This document shows positions 42,989 through 51,634 of a DNA stretch of 64,000 nt, piece after piece. Each line of letters begins with the position of its first letter. The first letter of the stretch is position 1. Location of the stretch: assembly GCA_964035575.1 (NCBI GenBank), contig OZ037925.1, forward strand, positions 868,001 through 932,000, written 5' to 3'. The notes beneath the pieces are model-generated. The model searched no databases. It was not told where the DNA came from and saw only the letters and a list, made by a program, of their open reading frames with translations. The DNA is from Rhynchopus sp. YZ270_cl-10 (Eukaryota > Euglenozoa > Diplonemea > Diplonemida > Diplonemidae). The position numbers were made by a program, and so were the translations under genes.

Positions 42989-44533
42989 ATGACGATAAAA
43001 GAGCTTCTGAAGGATGGGTTGGACGGTGTAGGATGGGCGATTCCGTTGACATTAGTGCTGATTGGCGAGGTGCTGCAGGCACCTATCATCGGGCTTGTGG
43101 TAGGGCATAGGTTCTCGGAGGATGCGTGGAACGGGTTTAACCTTGCGAATTTGACAGGGAATTTGATTGGGATGTCGATCATTACCGGGATGCAGGGTGC
43201 GATGGATACGTTAATGCCGATTTCGCTAGGGGCAGGGCGGTTGAGGGAGATGGGGGAGGTAGCGCAGTTGGGGTTTGTCATGTCGTTGCTTTCTTTGGCA
43301 GTGTTTATCCCAGTATGGGTGAAGGCAGAAGACCTTCTTATCGCAATCGGACAACCCAGAGCAACCTGCCATTACGCTGGAGAGTATCTGTCTATAGCTT
43401 GGATCGCTGTGCTAGGCAATCTCATCTTCGAGGCAATGCGCCGCTTCATGAACGCCCAGGACGTGCTCTGGCCGTTCGTCTTCTTCCGTTACTTCGGCGT
43501 CGCTGTGCAGGCCTTTCTGGTAGAGCTTTTTACTGGGCATCTCCAAATGGGTTTTGTGAGTGCAGCGTATGCTCAGGTTATCGGAATGGGAGTATGTGTG
43601 TTTTCTTGCGGGATTTGGTTAGTCTGCTTTAAACCCTACAAAGAAGGAACCTGGGAGGGGTGGAGCATGAAGGCGTTTGAATGGGAGAGGGTGAAGCAGT
43701 ACACGAAGCTGGGGATGGCAGGGCTGTTTGCGTGCTCGGAGTGGTGGTATTGGGAGATTCTGGCGTTTATGTCCGGATGGATGGGGTCGGACGAACAGTC
43801 CGCACATTCTTGCGCTTACCTTATCCTACCAATAGCGTACGTAGCCTCAGTAGGTATAGGTGCATCTATGAACTACAAAATGGGTCAACGTCTCGGCAGA
43901 GGGGACGTCGCGGGGGCAAAAAAACTGTGTATTCGAGTCCTTGCGTTCTCATTTTGCCTTTCCATTGTCCTCGCTGTAGTGCAATACGTCATCAAAGAGC
44001 CAATTATGGATACAGTAAAATCTTCGAATCCTAATATAAGATCTCTTATTAATAAGATCTGGCCATGGGTGGCGTTGTCGATTTTGATTGATACAAACCT
44101 AGCTTTGTTAGGAAATGTCATAAAAGCGTTGGGTTTGCAGGTCCGTCAAGCGTATTTGGTGACCATAACGCTGTGGTGTATCATGCTGCCTTTGCAGTAC
44201 GTTGTGGACTTTAAATTGAATGGAGGGTTACCATGGATGTGGAGGATGTTCCCTATGGGGGAATTTGTGATGACCGTAGGTACAACGATATTATGTTTTA
44301 CAAAGGATTGGAATACGCTAGATGTAATAGCAGATGTAGGCATAATAGACGAAGATGGGGAAGGCAGTGTCGGAGGAGGCGCTACCGGGACAGCAGTGAA
44401 ACCCCCTACCCCGATCATCATCGACTCACCGACCGAAGGGGACAGCGAGTCAGAGTCGGCAAGCTACGAAGGCGGCTTCATCACACGCCATGAGATTGCC
44501 ACGCGTGAACATCAACGGCTACTTAATGAGTAA
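42989..44533 (+). CDS. MATE-family multidrug/toxin extrusion transporter
   Basis: One exon, 514 residues from ATG at 42989 (MTIKELLKDGLDGVGWAIPL). The frame is open further upstream, to about 42773, but that part lies over a MITE and C/T-rich leader, so the internal ATG is preferred. About twelve TM helices cover residues 10-460 in two sixes. MATE hallmarks are present: GNLIGMSIITGMQGAMDTLMPISLGAGR (residues about 50-77) in the first half, and the ASVGIGASMNYKMGQRLGRGD motif in the second. The C-terminal tail is cytosolic and acidic (DSPTEGDSESESASYEGG). MATE proteins export organic cations or drugs in exchange for H+ or Na+. The substrate here is unknown. Confidence 0.85.
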   Translation: MTIKELLKDGLDGVGWAIPLTLVLIGEVLQAPIIGLVVGHRFSEDAWNGFNLANLTGNLIGMSIITGMQGAMDTLMPISLGAGRLREMGEVAQLGFVMSLLSLAVFIPVWVKAEDLLIAIGQPRATCHYAGEYLSIAWIAVLGNLIFEAMRRFMNAQDVLWPFVFFRYFGVAVQAFLVELFTGHLQMGFVSAAYAQVIGMGVCVFSCGIWLVCFKPYKEGTWEGWSMKAFEWERVKQYTKLGMAGLFACSEWWYWEILAFMSGWMGSDEQSAHSCAYLILPIAYVASVGIGASMNYKMGQRLGRGDVAGAKKLCIRVLAFSFCLSIVLAVVQYVIKEPIMDTVKSSNPNIRSLINKIWPWVALSILIDTNLALLGNVIKALGLQVRQAYLVTITLWCIMLPLQYVVDFKLNGGLPWMWRMFPMGEFVMTVGTTILCFTKDWNTLDVIADVGIIDEDGEGSVGGGATGTAVKPPTPIIIDSPTEGDSESESASYEGGFITRHEIATREHQRLLNE

Positions 44534-45427
44534 AATTTTTTTTTTGCGGGGTTTTTTAAAAGAGTGATTGATTTTTTTCCCAGTGTGGGTTACGGGTAAG
44601 GGGTAAAAGGAGGGGGGGTTGTGAGGGGGGGAGGGGGAGGGTAAAATATCTAAATATATCAGTTGCTATTGTGGAGTCTTGTTCTTTGTCTGTTTTCTGT
44701 TTTTCTAGTTGTGTGGATCATCATGACATTTGTTATCTCTCTCTTTTTTTTCCCCTTCTTTTTGTGTGATTTTCCGCAAAAATATCCATGTTGTAGGTTG
44801 TGCCCATTGTACAGTACTGCAAAGAGAGTGGCGTCAAATAAGGCGATTTTGGCAATTTGGTGATTTTTTTTTTGCACGCCAAACCACATTTAGAGTACTA
44901 TACTGAAAAAGTCTTCATAAAAAAAAAAAAACGGCCAAGCCGACTTCAGTGGCGACACTGACAACAAAGTGCCAAAAAAGTGTGTATTTTTTAAAGGAGA
45001 CTAAGCACGAGAGGCTTAGGATCATCTTATAAACTTTTCTTTGTGGTTGTCTTTCTTATTTTTCCATAAAAGTCTTTGACGGGTTTTCATCAGACTGAGC
45101 ATGTATATCTCGCGCAGAACAATGTGATGTGTTTCCCCCATGCCCCCCTCTTTTTTTATTCAGTGCCTGCGTCCCAGAGGCGTTTGCACTATCAATCTCA
45201 CCTTTTTTTTTTTTTTTTCCCAATGATTTTCTCAGTTTCCGCACGAGGCTTGCTTTTTTTTTTCTGCGGATCACATACGGGTGGTATTTTCTTCAGTCTG
45301 AGGTGAATGTCTGTTGTCTCGTCTCTCAGATGCAGGAGGGAGGTGTGATGGACGCATATTTCCCCCTCCGACGCACGAAGGCGTGGACACAAAAAAAAAT
45401 TTTTTTTTTTTACTTTTTTTTTTGATA
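44534..45427. other. Spacer with one CTAAGC hairpin repeat
   Basis: Homopolymer-rich. The repeat copy at 44998-45042 (GAGACTAAGCACGAGAGGCT then TTATAAACTTTTC) has an intact stem. No gene supported. Confidence 0.55.
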
Positions 45428-45436
45428 AAACAACTT

Positions 45437-46410
45437 CAGGCCTTTTGCTAACCATCATGCCATCATGCCACGTTTTTGGGCGTTTTTTATTTTTTTTTCC
45501 ATCATGCCACCATCATGCCACGGGGGTGGTGGGGCAAGGCTTTCGCTCTGCATCACCTGGGGATTTCCCCCCCAGATGGCATGATGGCATGATGGCATGA
45601 TGGCATGATGGCATGATGGCATGATGGCATGATGGCATGATGGCATGATGGCATGATGGCATGATGGCATGATGGCATGATGGCATGATGGCATGATGGC
45701 ATGATGGCATGATGGCATGATGGCATGATGGCATGATGGCATGATGGCATGATGGCATGATGGCATGATGGCATGATGGCATGATGGCATGATGGCATGA
45801 TGGCATGATGGCATGATGGCATGATGGCATGATGGCATGATGGCATGATGGCATGATGGCATGATGGCATGATGGCATGATGGCATGATGGCATGATGGC
45901 ATGATGGCACCTTAAAATTTTTCTGCTCGCTGCGCTTCGCGGAGGTATACCTCAAAAAAAATTCCCGCTCGCTTCGCTCGCGCTGTACGCTATTTTCTTC
46001 CTGCCTACGGTGCCATTTTACAATGTCTAAGGGGATTCCCTTGCATTTTGCAACCAGAAATGAAACTTGACCCAAGCTGCAAAAATTTGACCATTGTTAT
46101 TTCAAAGTGACCCAACCGTTGCAACAGCCCCTGCTTCTGGAAGACGTATTGATTTTGTACGGTTAGTGTACGTAAGGCGCAAGACCAAGCACCGTTAATA
46201 AAGGATTATATTCCATTTTTTTTGTTATCTCGCAAAGCTGACCCTTCGCCTCTCCACCCTGTGGCTGGCAGGGAGGCGCGCGCGAAGCGCGCGACGACCG
46301 CTTTCACCAGGTGGGAAAGCTCGGAATGTACTTTTTTTCCAGGAAATTATTTTTTTTTTTTGACCATCATGCCATTCAGGGGGAAAATCCCAAAGTTAGC
46401 AAAAGGCCTG
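45437..46410. mobile_element. TIR element with 9-bp target-site duplication carrying a minisatellite (Mutator-like?)
   Basis: The ends CAGGCCTTTTGCTAAC and GTTAGCAAAAGGCCTG are perfect 16-bp inverted repeats. Both flanks read AAACAACTT (45428-45436 and 46411-46419), a clean 9-bp target-site duplication. A 9-bp duplication suits Mutator-like elements, while the CAGG end recalls hAT, whose duplications are 8 bp. No transposase is visible. The interior holds the GGCATGAT array (45576-45909), inverted single ATCATGCC words near both ends, and a GCGCGCGCGAAGCGCG block (46273-46330) that recurs at 57492. Confidence 0.8.
45576..45909 (+). repeat. 8-bp minisatellite (GGCATGAT), about 41 copies
   Basis: Near-perfect tandem repetition of GGCATGAT. 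All six frames look open because 8 is not a multiple of 3 and the unit lacks stops in most frames. It lies inside the TIR element 45437-46410. Confidence 0.95.
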
Positions 46411-46615
46411 AAACAACTTGTTGTCAATTCTAAAAAGATCGGAGGCAGCGCTGCAGGGCAAACAAAACGGATTGAAAAAAACAGAAGCTTGCTTGTTTTC
46501 TTTGAGTACTCAATTAACCACAACAACCGTACTTCAGTTTAACACATTTTTTCACCTTTTTGTTTTCCCGGCTTTGAGTGCACAAACAAAAGACCCGATC
46601 TTTTTTTTGAAAAAT

Positions 46616-46652
46616 ATAGTGGAGCTCATCCTCGGGTGTCTGCACTAATGCT
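46616..46652 (+). repeat. GTGGAG short repeat, truncated copy
   Basis: GTGGAGCTCATCCTCGGGTG then TCTGCACTAATG; the A-rich tail follows. Confidence 0.55.
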
Positions 46653-47869
46653 AAAAAAAGCGACAAAAAAAAGGTGAAACCACCTACACTAAACTTACAA
46701 CATTCTGTGAAGGATGGGAACTCCTGTCCTACGTATTTCCTCTTATATTTCGGGCGCATCCGAGTACCATCGTCGCAATAATTGTTCTGAGACGTAATAA
46801 TGTTCGATCTTTTCAGGATTTTTCTGGAAGTTCGACCTTTTGTAACGATCGACGATTATTCCGATTGCGGTATATGTCTAAGTGGGGTCAAAAAGGCAAA
46901 ATAGTAGCCAATAATTCAACTACTCTTTATTACCCACGCGAAGATAGCAGGAGAGGGGGAAACAGATGATTTTCTTTTTTTTTCAGACGATCGCCAACAC
47001 CATTTGACCTGACCACACATTCCTTCTTTCTAGCCCAGAAACAAGAGGGGGTGGTGCTTTCGGAAATTAACGACCTGTCAACATCGACCCCTCCCGGATC
47101 ACCAGGAGGGGGGGTTTTTTTTGCAGGTTTTTTTCATACATGGCAGTCTGGCGGACTAGGGCAGACTCAAGGTACCCAATTTTTTTTTTTTAAACTTTTT
47201 CTTGACTTTTCAAAATTCAAGAAAAAGACTTACGAAGCGCGTCCGGGCTCGCTCGACCAGGATTTTACCCAGATTTCAATGAAAAACCCCCAAAGCCAAA
47301 ATGAGCCCTTTGGTATCGTCCAACAAAGAAACATTCTTGAGAGCGTTTTTTCTGAAAAGTGAAAGACTGCCTTTGTATAGGTCAGCCTACACTCAACCAG
47401 ATTGTCATCCAAAGTCTAAGTGTGCGAGGCTTAGGTTCCATCTTCGCAAAGAGCCTAGAGTTTTCCCCTTGTAAGCGACCCCCTAGTGCAGCGTTCCAGG
47501 GGGGTTCAATTGCAATCCCAGATGCGTTTGTGCACTGTCAACTTTTTACTTCCCCAATGTTGTCTTCCTGATATACATCTGTAGAGGTGTTTGCATGTTT
47601 ATTTTTTTTTCTATTCACTACCAAAGATGGGATCATTTTTGATCCCTAAAAACCCATGCTTTCAATTGAATGCATATGCTGACATTAATTTTCTCTTCGA
47701 TACTTCGCCCTCTCACCTTATCCATTCCACTATTGTCTATACCAAAAAAAGACCACCTTTGAATTTTTTTTTCTCAACCTTCCTCTCTCCCTTTCTGTGT
47801 GTGTGTGTCACCTGAATTGTGCAGAACCAACCTGCATGACAATCGTGGGGATAAGACAAATCCCGACAC
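46653..47869. other. Spacer without gene
   Basis: Contains a diverged CTAAGC repeat at about 47417-47456 (CTAAGTGTGCGAGGCTTAGG). Otherwise I see only AT-rich sequence and short non-coding frames. Confidence 0.5.
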
Positions 47870-48285
47870 TTAACCTATTAGCCACCACCTTTACATATAT
47901 GTAAAGGTTAATCAGCACCAGACTCCCAGGCATTAAAAATTCGTCAAAAGTGAAAAAAAATTGTTTCAATGGATTCCGGGAGGTCGAAATGTGTGATTCC
48001 CCTATTTTTTTTTGATTTTTTATGATTTTGTTTTTGATTTTTTCCGCCACCCACAACACGCAAACTAAGGAAAATGCGTGAAACAGAGGGGGGCGGTCAC
48101 AGCATAACAAATGCGATTTTTTCGATTTTGATTCTCAGAACCGCAGAAGTCCCCGAAGACCATACCAAACCACCTAGAGGACCCAAAAAATGCACCATCG
48201 CCCCAGTTTTGACCCAGAAACACTCAGATGATTCCAAAGCAAAAAACGGGAAAAAAACCACCCCCCTTGGTGGCTAATAGGTTAA
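47870..48285. mobile_element. piggyBac-like MITE (TTAA-bounded)
   Basis: TTAACCTATTAGCCACCA at the left is perfectly inverted at the right (TGGTGGCTAATAGGTTAA), so CC...GG ends lie directly inside TTAA on both sides. TTAA duplication and CCY-start TIRs are the signature of piggyBac-type transposons. The length is 416 bp including both TTAA, with no transposase. It lies about 250 bases upstream of the gene at 48537. Confidence 0.75.
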
Positions 48286-48348
48286 ATAAAGCAGGGAAGT
48301 CCCATCGCATTTCAGCAGAAGGGAGGGGAGTATCCACCACAACCTTGT

Positions 48349-48392
48349 TACCACCCATGACGAGTCATGTGACAAGGTGCATCCTATGTCGT
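48349..48392 (+). repeat. Repeat shared with 61121-61162
   Basis: GTTACCACCCATGACGAGTC followed by TGACAAGGTGCAT; at 61121 the same order occurs with four or so changes. Confidence 0.6.
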
Positions 48393-48536
48393 GGTGTAGC
48401 CGCACATACCCCACCCCCTTTCACACCTTCCACCACACCACCCCACTCAGCTGTAATACACACAGACTCAACGCAGTCTTAACCACACACAACAAAACCT
48501 TTTTTTAACCCTCTTTTTTTTTTCCCTATACACAAA

Positions 48537-48893
48537 ATGCATAACTACGACTGCTACACCCCGGCACAGGCTGGATTCCCCTACGCAGTGTCGCAGGACT
48601 TCTCCCACGAGATGTACACCCCTGCCCCGACCCCACAGTACCAGCAGGAGTACCACCAGCAGTACGTCGTCCCCGAGAGGACGCCAGACTCTCCGTCTGA
48701 GGAGGCAGGTCTGTGCCCGACGTTTCTGAGCAGCGAGGAAGGCGACCTGATGCAGGAGATTGCCGAGACAGAGCAGGACCTGGCACTCATCGAGACCGAC
48801 GGTGTGTGCCCCCCGCAGACGCTTTCCCTGCCGTTTTCCGTCCTCAGGGAGTACTCTCTTGTGGAGGAGCCTGAGGTCGACCCCGACACAGAC

Positions 48894-48924
<31 letters not shown>

Positions 48925-49067
48925 CCAAGAAGGTCAAGGAGGTTGAGGAGAGGCCCGACCCGCGTCTGGACATGAACTACTGGCTGCAGGCGCCGACGGC
49001 AGCAGAGTGCTGCATTGTGCCCTTTGATGAGGACCCGCTTCCATATGAGTTGCTCGCGGCGATGTGA
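48537..49067 (+). CDS. Unrecognised acidic protein with poly-Lys tract
   Basis: One exon, 176 residues from ATG at 48537, after a CT-rich leader with AG at about 48476. I do not recognise the family. The N-terminal third is rich in Tyr, Pro and Gln (TPAPTPQYQQEYHQQY). The middle is acidic (EEGDLMQEIAETEQDLALIE). A run of ten Lys (about residues 120-129) is followed by SKKVKEVEE, which could serve as a nuclear or nucleic-acid-binding patch. The C-terminus ends MNYWLQAPTAAECCIVPFDE and a short hydrophobic tail. GC-rich third positions like those of neighbouring genes support that it is coding. No TM or signal. Confidence 0.6.
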
Positions 49068-49966
49068 AAAAGGAAATAAAATAAAATAAAAAACTAAAAA
49101 AAAAAAAACTAAAAGATTCTGAACGGAAAAATATAAAAAAAAAGATGACCAAAATTGTTGAAGTTTTTTGATGTGTTTTTTAGGAGAGATTCTTATTTTT
49201 GTTATCGGATAGAGTTTTTTTTTTGAAAAAAAAATATATCGAGCCTCCGTACTGTGATTTTTTTTTTTTGATTAGGTTTTTCCCCCCAAGATTTTATTTG
49301 CGTTATACAACAGACATTTTCCCTCTCGCATATTTTTACTTTCTTCCTCTCGCTTCCCTTTTTACTTTTTGTCGTTCCGTTCACTGTTGCCTTTTTTTTC
49401 TGTTTTAACTTTTTTTTCTTTTTTTTCTTTTTTGCTCTCTTAATTTTAAGAGCGCGGTGGTGGGTATTGTGTGCGAAAGCTGCGCCTCAAAACGCAGATC
49501 AGTGGAGACCATCCAAAAAAAAAAAAAATTTTTTTTTTGGAGCCTGCTAGTCTCTCCCTTCCGTGCACCCCTTCACCTTAAAACCCTTCTCTTATTCATT
49601 TTCCTCTCTTTGTTTTTTTCCTCCCTCTCTCGTTTCTGTTGTAGCTTATAAAACCTTTCAAGGGTAATTGATGTGTTGAAACATCAATAAAAAAATGCAC
49701 TTTACGTGGGGATTTTCCCCTTTTGATCGGCTCTTCCCTCTTTTTTTTTTTTGAAAAAGAATTCCCTGACAATTAAAAGAATAGGAAAAAGAAAAAACAC
49801 ATTGATTCACTTTTTTGAAGGAACGGTGGCAAAAAAAAAAAGGTGAGGGAAAATAAGGTTGCTGGGTGGGTTATCCAGTCTTCAATATTTTCCTCCTCCC
49901 TAAGCCCCTCCTCCAAGGATGGTTGTTAATAAAAAAAAAAGGAATCCACCCCCCATTTTTAAAGAT

Positions 49967-50060
49967 GTAAACCACGAAATGGATTGTAGGACTGCATAGT
50001 TTGGGGTCCACCTACGGTATACCCGGTTATTGTACCAAAAGATACACTGTTCACAGTGTA
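49967..50060 (+). repeat. AAACCACGAAAT repeat, copy 3
   Basis: GATGTAAACCACGAAATGGA through TTGGGGTCCACCTACGGTAT to a TACACTGTTCAC end; close to 42129-42220. Confidence 0.65.
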
Positions 50061-50238
50061 CTTTCAGTGAAATGTTGATCAAAATACTACAGAGCACAAA
50101 ACCCTAACATACACAACTCACAAAAGAACGCAGCGGATGCGCTAACAAACGAACAGCGAGCAGGGTGAGTGGTAGTGTTGTGTGGTTTGTCTCTAGTGGC
50201 GTGGTGCCCATACACTAACACAACACAACACAACACAC

Positions 50239-50286
50239 CTGGGCCATATTCTGCGCAAGAATTACCCTCACTAGGCATTAATCAAC
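50239..50286 (+). repeat. Intergenic copy of the intron-shared GGCCATATTCTGC motif
   Basis: CTGGGCCATATTCTGCGCAA then GAATTACCCTCACTAGGCA; set in CAACA repeats, as the intronic copies are set in CACA repeats. Confidence 0.6.
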
Positions 50287-50335
50287 ACAACACAACACCG
50301 CCATAGATAGTTGCGCGTAGAGTTCAAGCACAACC

Positions 50336-50374
50336 CTCTCTCTCCCCTCCCCCTTTCCCACACAACCTTTACAG
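50336..50374 (+). promoter_or_regulatory. Splice-acceptor-like tract upstream of the small Tyr/Ala gene
   Basis: A long C/T run (50336-50359) followed by CACAACCTTTACAG lies 38 bases before the ATG at 50413. It is the clearest trans-splice or leader-intron acceptor candidate in the window. Confidence 0.45.
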
Positions 50375-50412
50375 ACAAATATTTACCTTTTGAAACCCCT
50401 CAACAAAACAAG

Positions 50413-50724
50413 ATGTCCTACTACCCGTACTACGCACCGGCCCCAGTGTACCCGTCGTACACATCTTCGGTGTACGCGGCTGACGCTGCCGCTGCCGCAG
50501 TGAGTGCTCGCGCTGCTGCTGACATTGCGGTGGCTCGTGCCCATGCGGTTCCGTTGTCGCCCCGTTCGTACGTGCCGTTGTCGCCACGGTACTCCACGTA
50601 CGCGGCTGATGCTGCCCTCGCCTCCGCTCACGCCAACGCTGCCAATGCGCGTGTTGCAAGTGACATTGCGCTGTCCGCCTCTGTGCGCCGTGCCCGCCTC
50701 GGAGCCTACTCCCCATACTACTAA
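50413..50724 (+). CDS. Small Tyr/Ala/Pro-rich protein, unknown
   Basis: One exon, 103 residues from ATG at 50413. Not recognised. The N-terminus is MSYYPYYAPAPVYPSYTSSV. Two related halves follow: YAADAAAAAVSARAAADIAV and YAADAALASAHANAANARVA, each an Ala-rich helix with heptad-like spacing, separated by VPLSPRSYVPLSPRYS. It ends AYSPYY. Base composition is high in G+C at third positions, unlike the surrounding spacer, which supports coding. The repeated helix and Tyr-rich ends suggest a structural or assembly protein, but that is only inference. Confidence 0.6.
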   Translation: MSYYPYYAPAPVYPSYTSSVYAADAAAAAVSARAAADIAVARAHAVPLSPRSYVPLSPRYSTYAADAALASAHANAANARVASDIALSASVRRARLGAYSPYY

Positions 50725-51634
50725 TCAATAGTGATATCACAAAAACCAAAAAAAAAACCTCCGCAAAAAAAAGTAAGCATAATGTGTTCCTTTTGATAGT
50801 GAAAAAAACAAAGCAAAGTGCTGTATAGAGTTTCTGCGGTGTGTTTCTTCTTCTCCTGCCCTGCTTTTTTTGAGTTTTTTTATGATTTTTTTTTTTATGA
50901 TTTTGTTTTGCACCAAAACGAATGGAGACGGCCTTCAGTTAGTAAATGCAATTTTTGATAGGTGGAAAAAAAATTTTCTTGTTGTCTTGAAAAGGCAGCT
51001 AAACGCTGATCAAAAAAGAAGTTCTTGCTGTTTGCTTATTTTTTGCAAGGTGGGAGGATCCTGCACACAATACCGTGAGGTGTCAGCTGTGATAGAGGTG
51101 GAGGGGGGGTCTGGTGTACGAGCTGTTGTGGGGAAGCTAACCCTTCCTTCGACACAGCTTTCCACCGCCACCACTGCCAAATGTCACACATACGCTGCAC
51201 CTCACCCCCCGCCTCGTTGTGTGCAGGAACCTGCTCACTGCTGCGAAATGTCTTCCTTAACCCCTTTGTTTCCCATGCCCCCAGTATTCCCTCAAATATG
51301 TTGTATTCAAAAAAAAAAAATTCAAAAAAAAAGGCCAACTGTTTACCTCTATTATCTCGTACCTTTGTTGTGCTCCTGTGGTGGAGAGCAGCGTTGTTCG
51401 CTTGTGCCGATATGTGCCGTGTATTATTTACAGCGTTAGACTAAGGTTTGCGGAAATGCATCCCCCCCCGGGAAGAGTACCATGTTTGTGTGATGTAGGT
51501 GTCTTTTTCGCAGTGCAGGAGGTAACAGAAGTACCATATATCCACCCTGTCCCCCCAGGGGGGTTCTCTTGCATTCTCAATAACTCAAAACAGATATTAT
51601 AGTTTTCTTGGATAAATATTTTTTTGGGGGGAAA
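50725..51634. other. Spacer, nothing recognised
   Basis: No gene. AT-rich with short CT tracts. An AACAG at about 51591-51595 precedes the astacin start by about 40 bases and could be an acceptor. Confidence 0.5.

Larger units (their letters stand above)
49068..50335. other. Spacer with repeat copies
   Basis: AT-rich. It holds an AAACCACGAAAT repeat (49967-50060) and, at about 50239-50286, a GGGCCATATTCTGC motif that matches introns 2 and 3 of the RND gene and intron 3 of the RRM gene. No gene. Confidence 0.55.

Noticed and set aside
45576-45909. CRISPR array
   Set aside because: Units are 7-8 bp and contiguous without spacers, and the genome is eukaryotic.
45455-46075. Long minus-strand open frames with MPSCHHAI repeats
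   Set aside because: They are only the translation of the GGCATGAT minisatellite.
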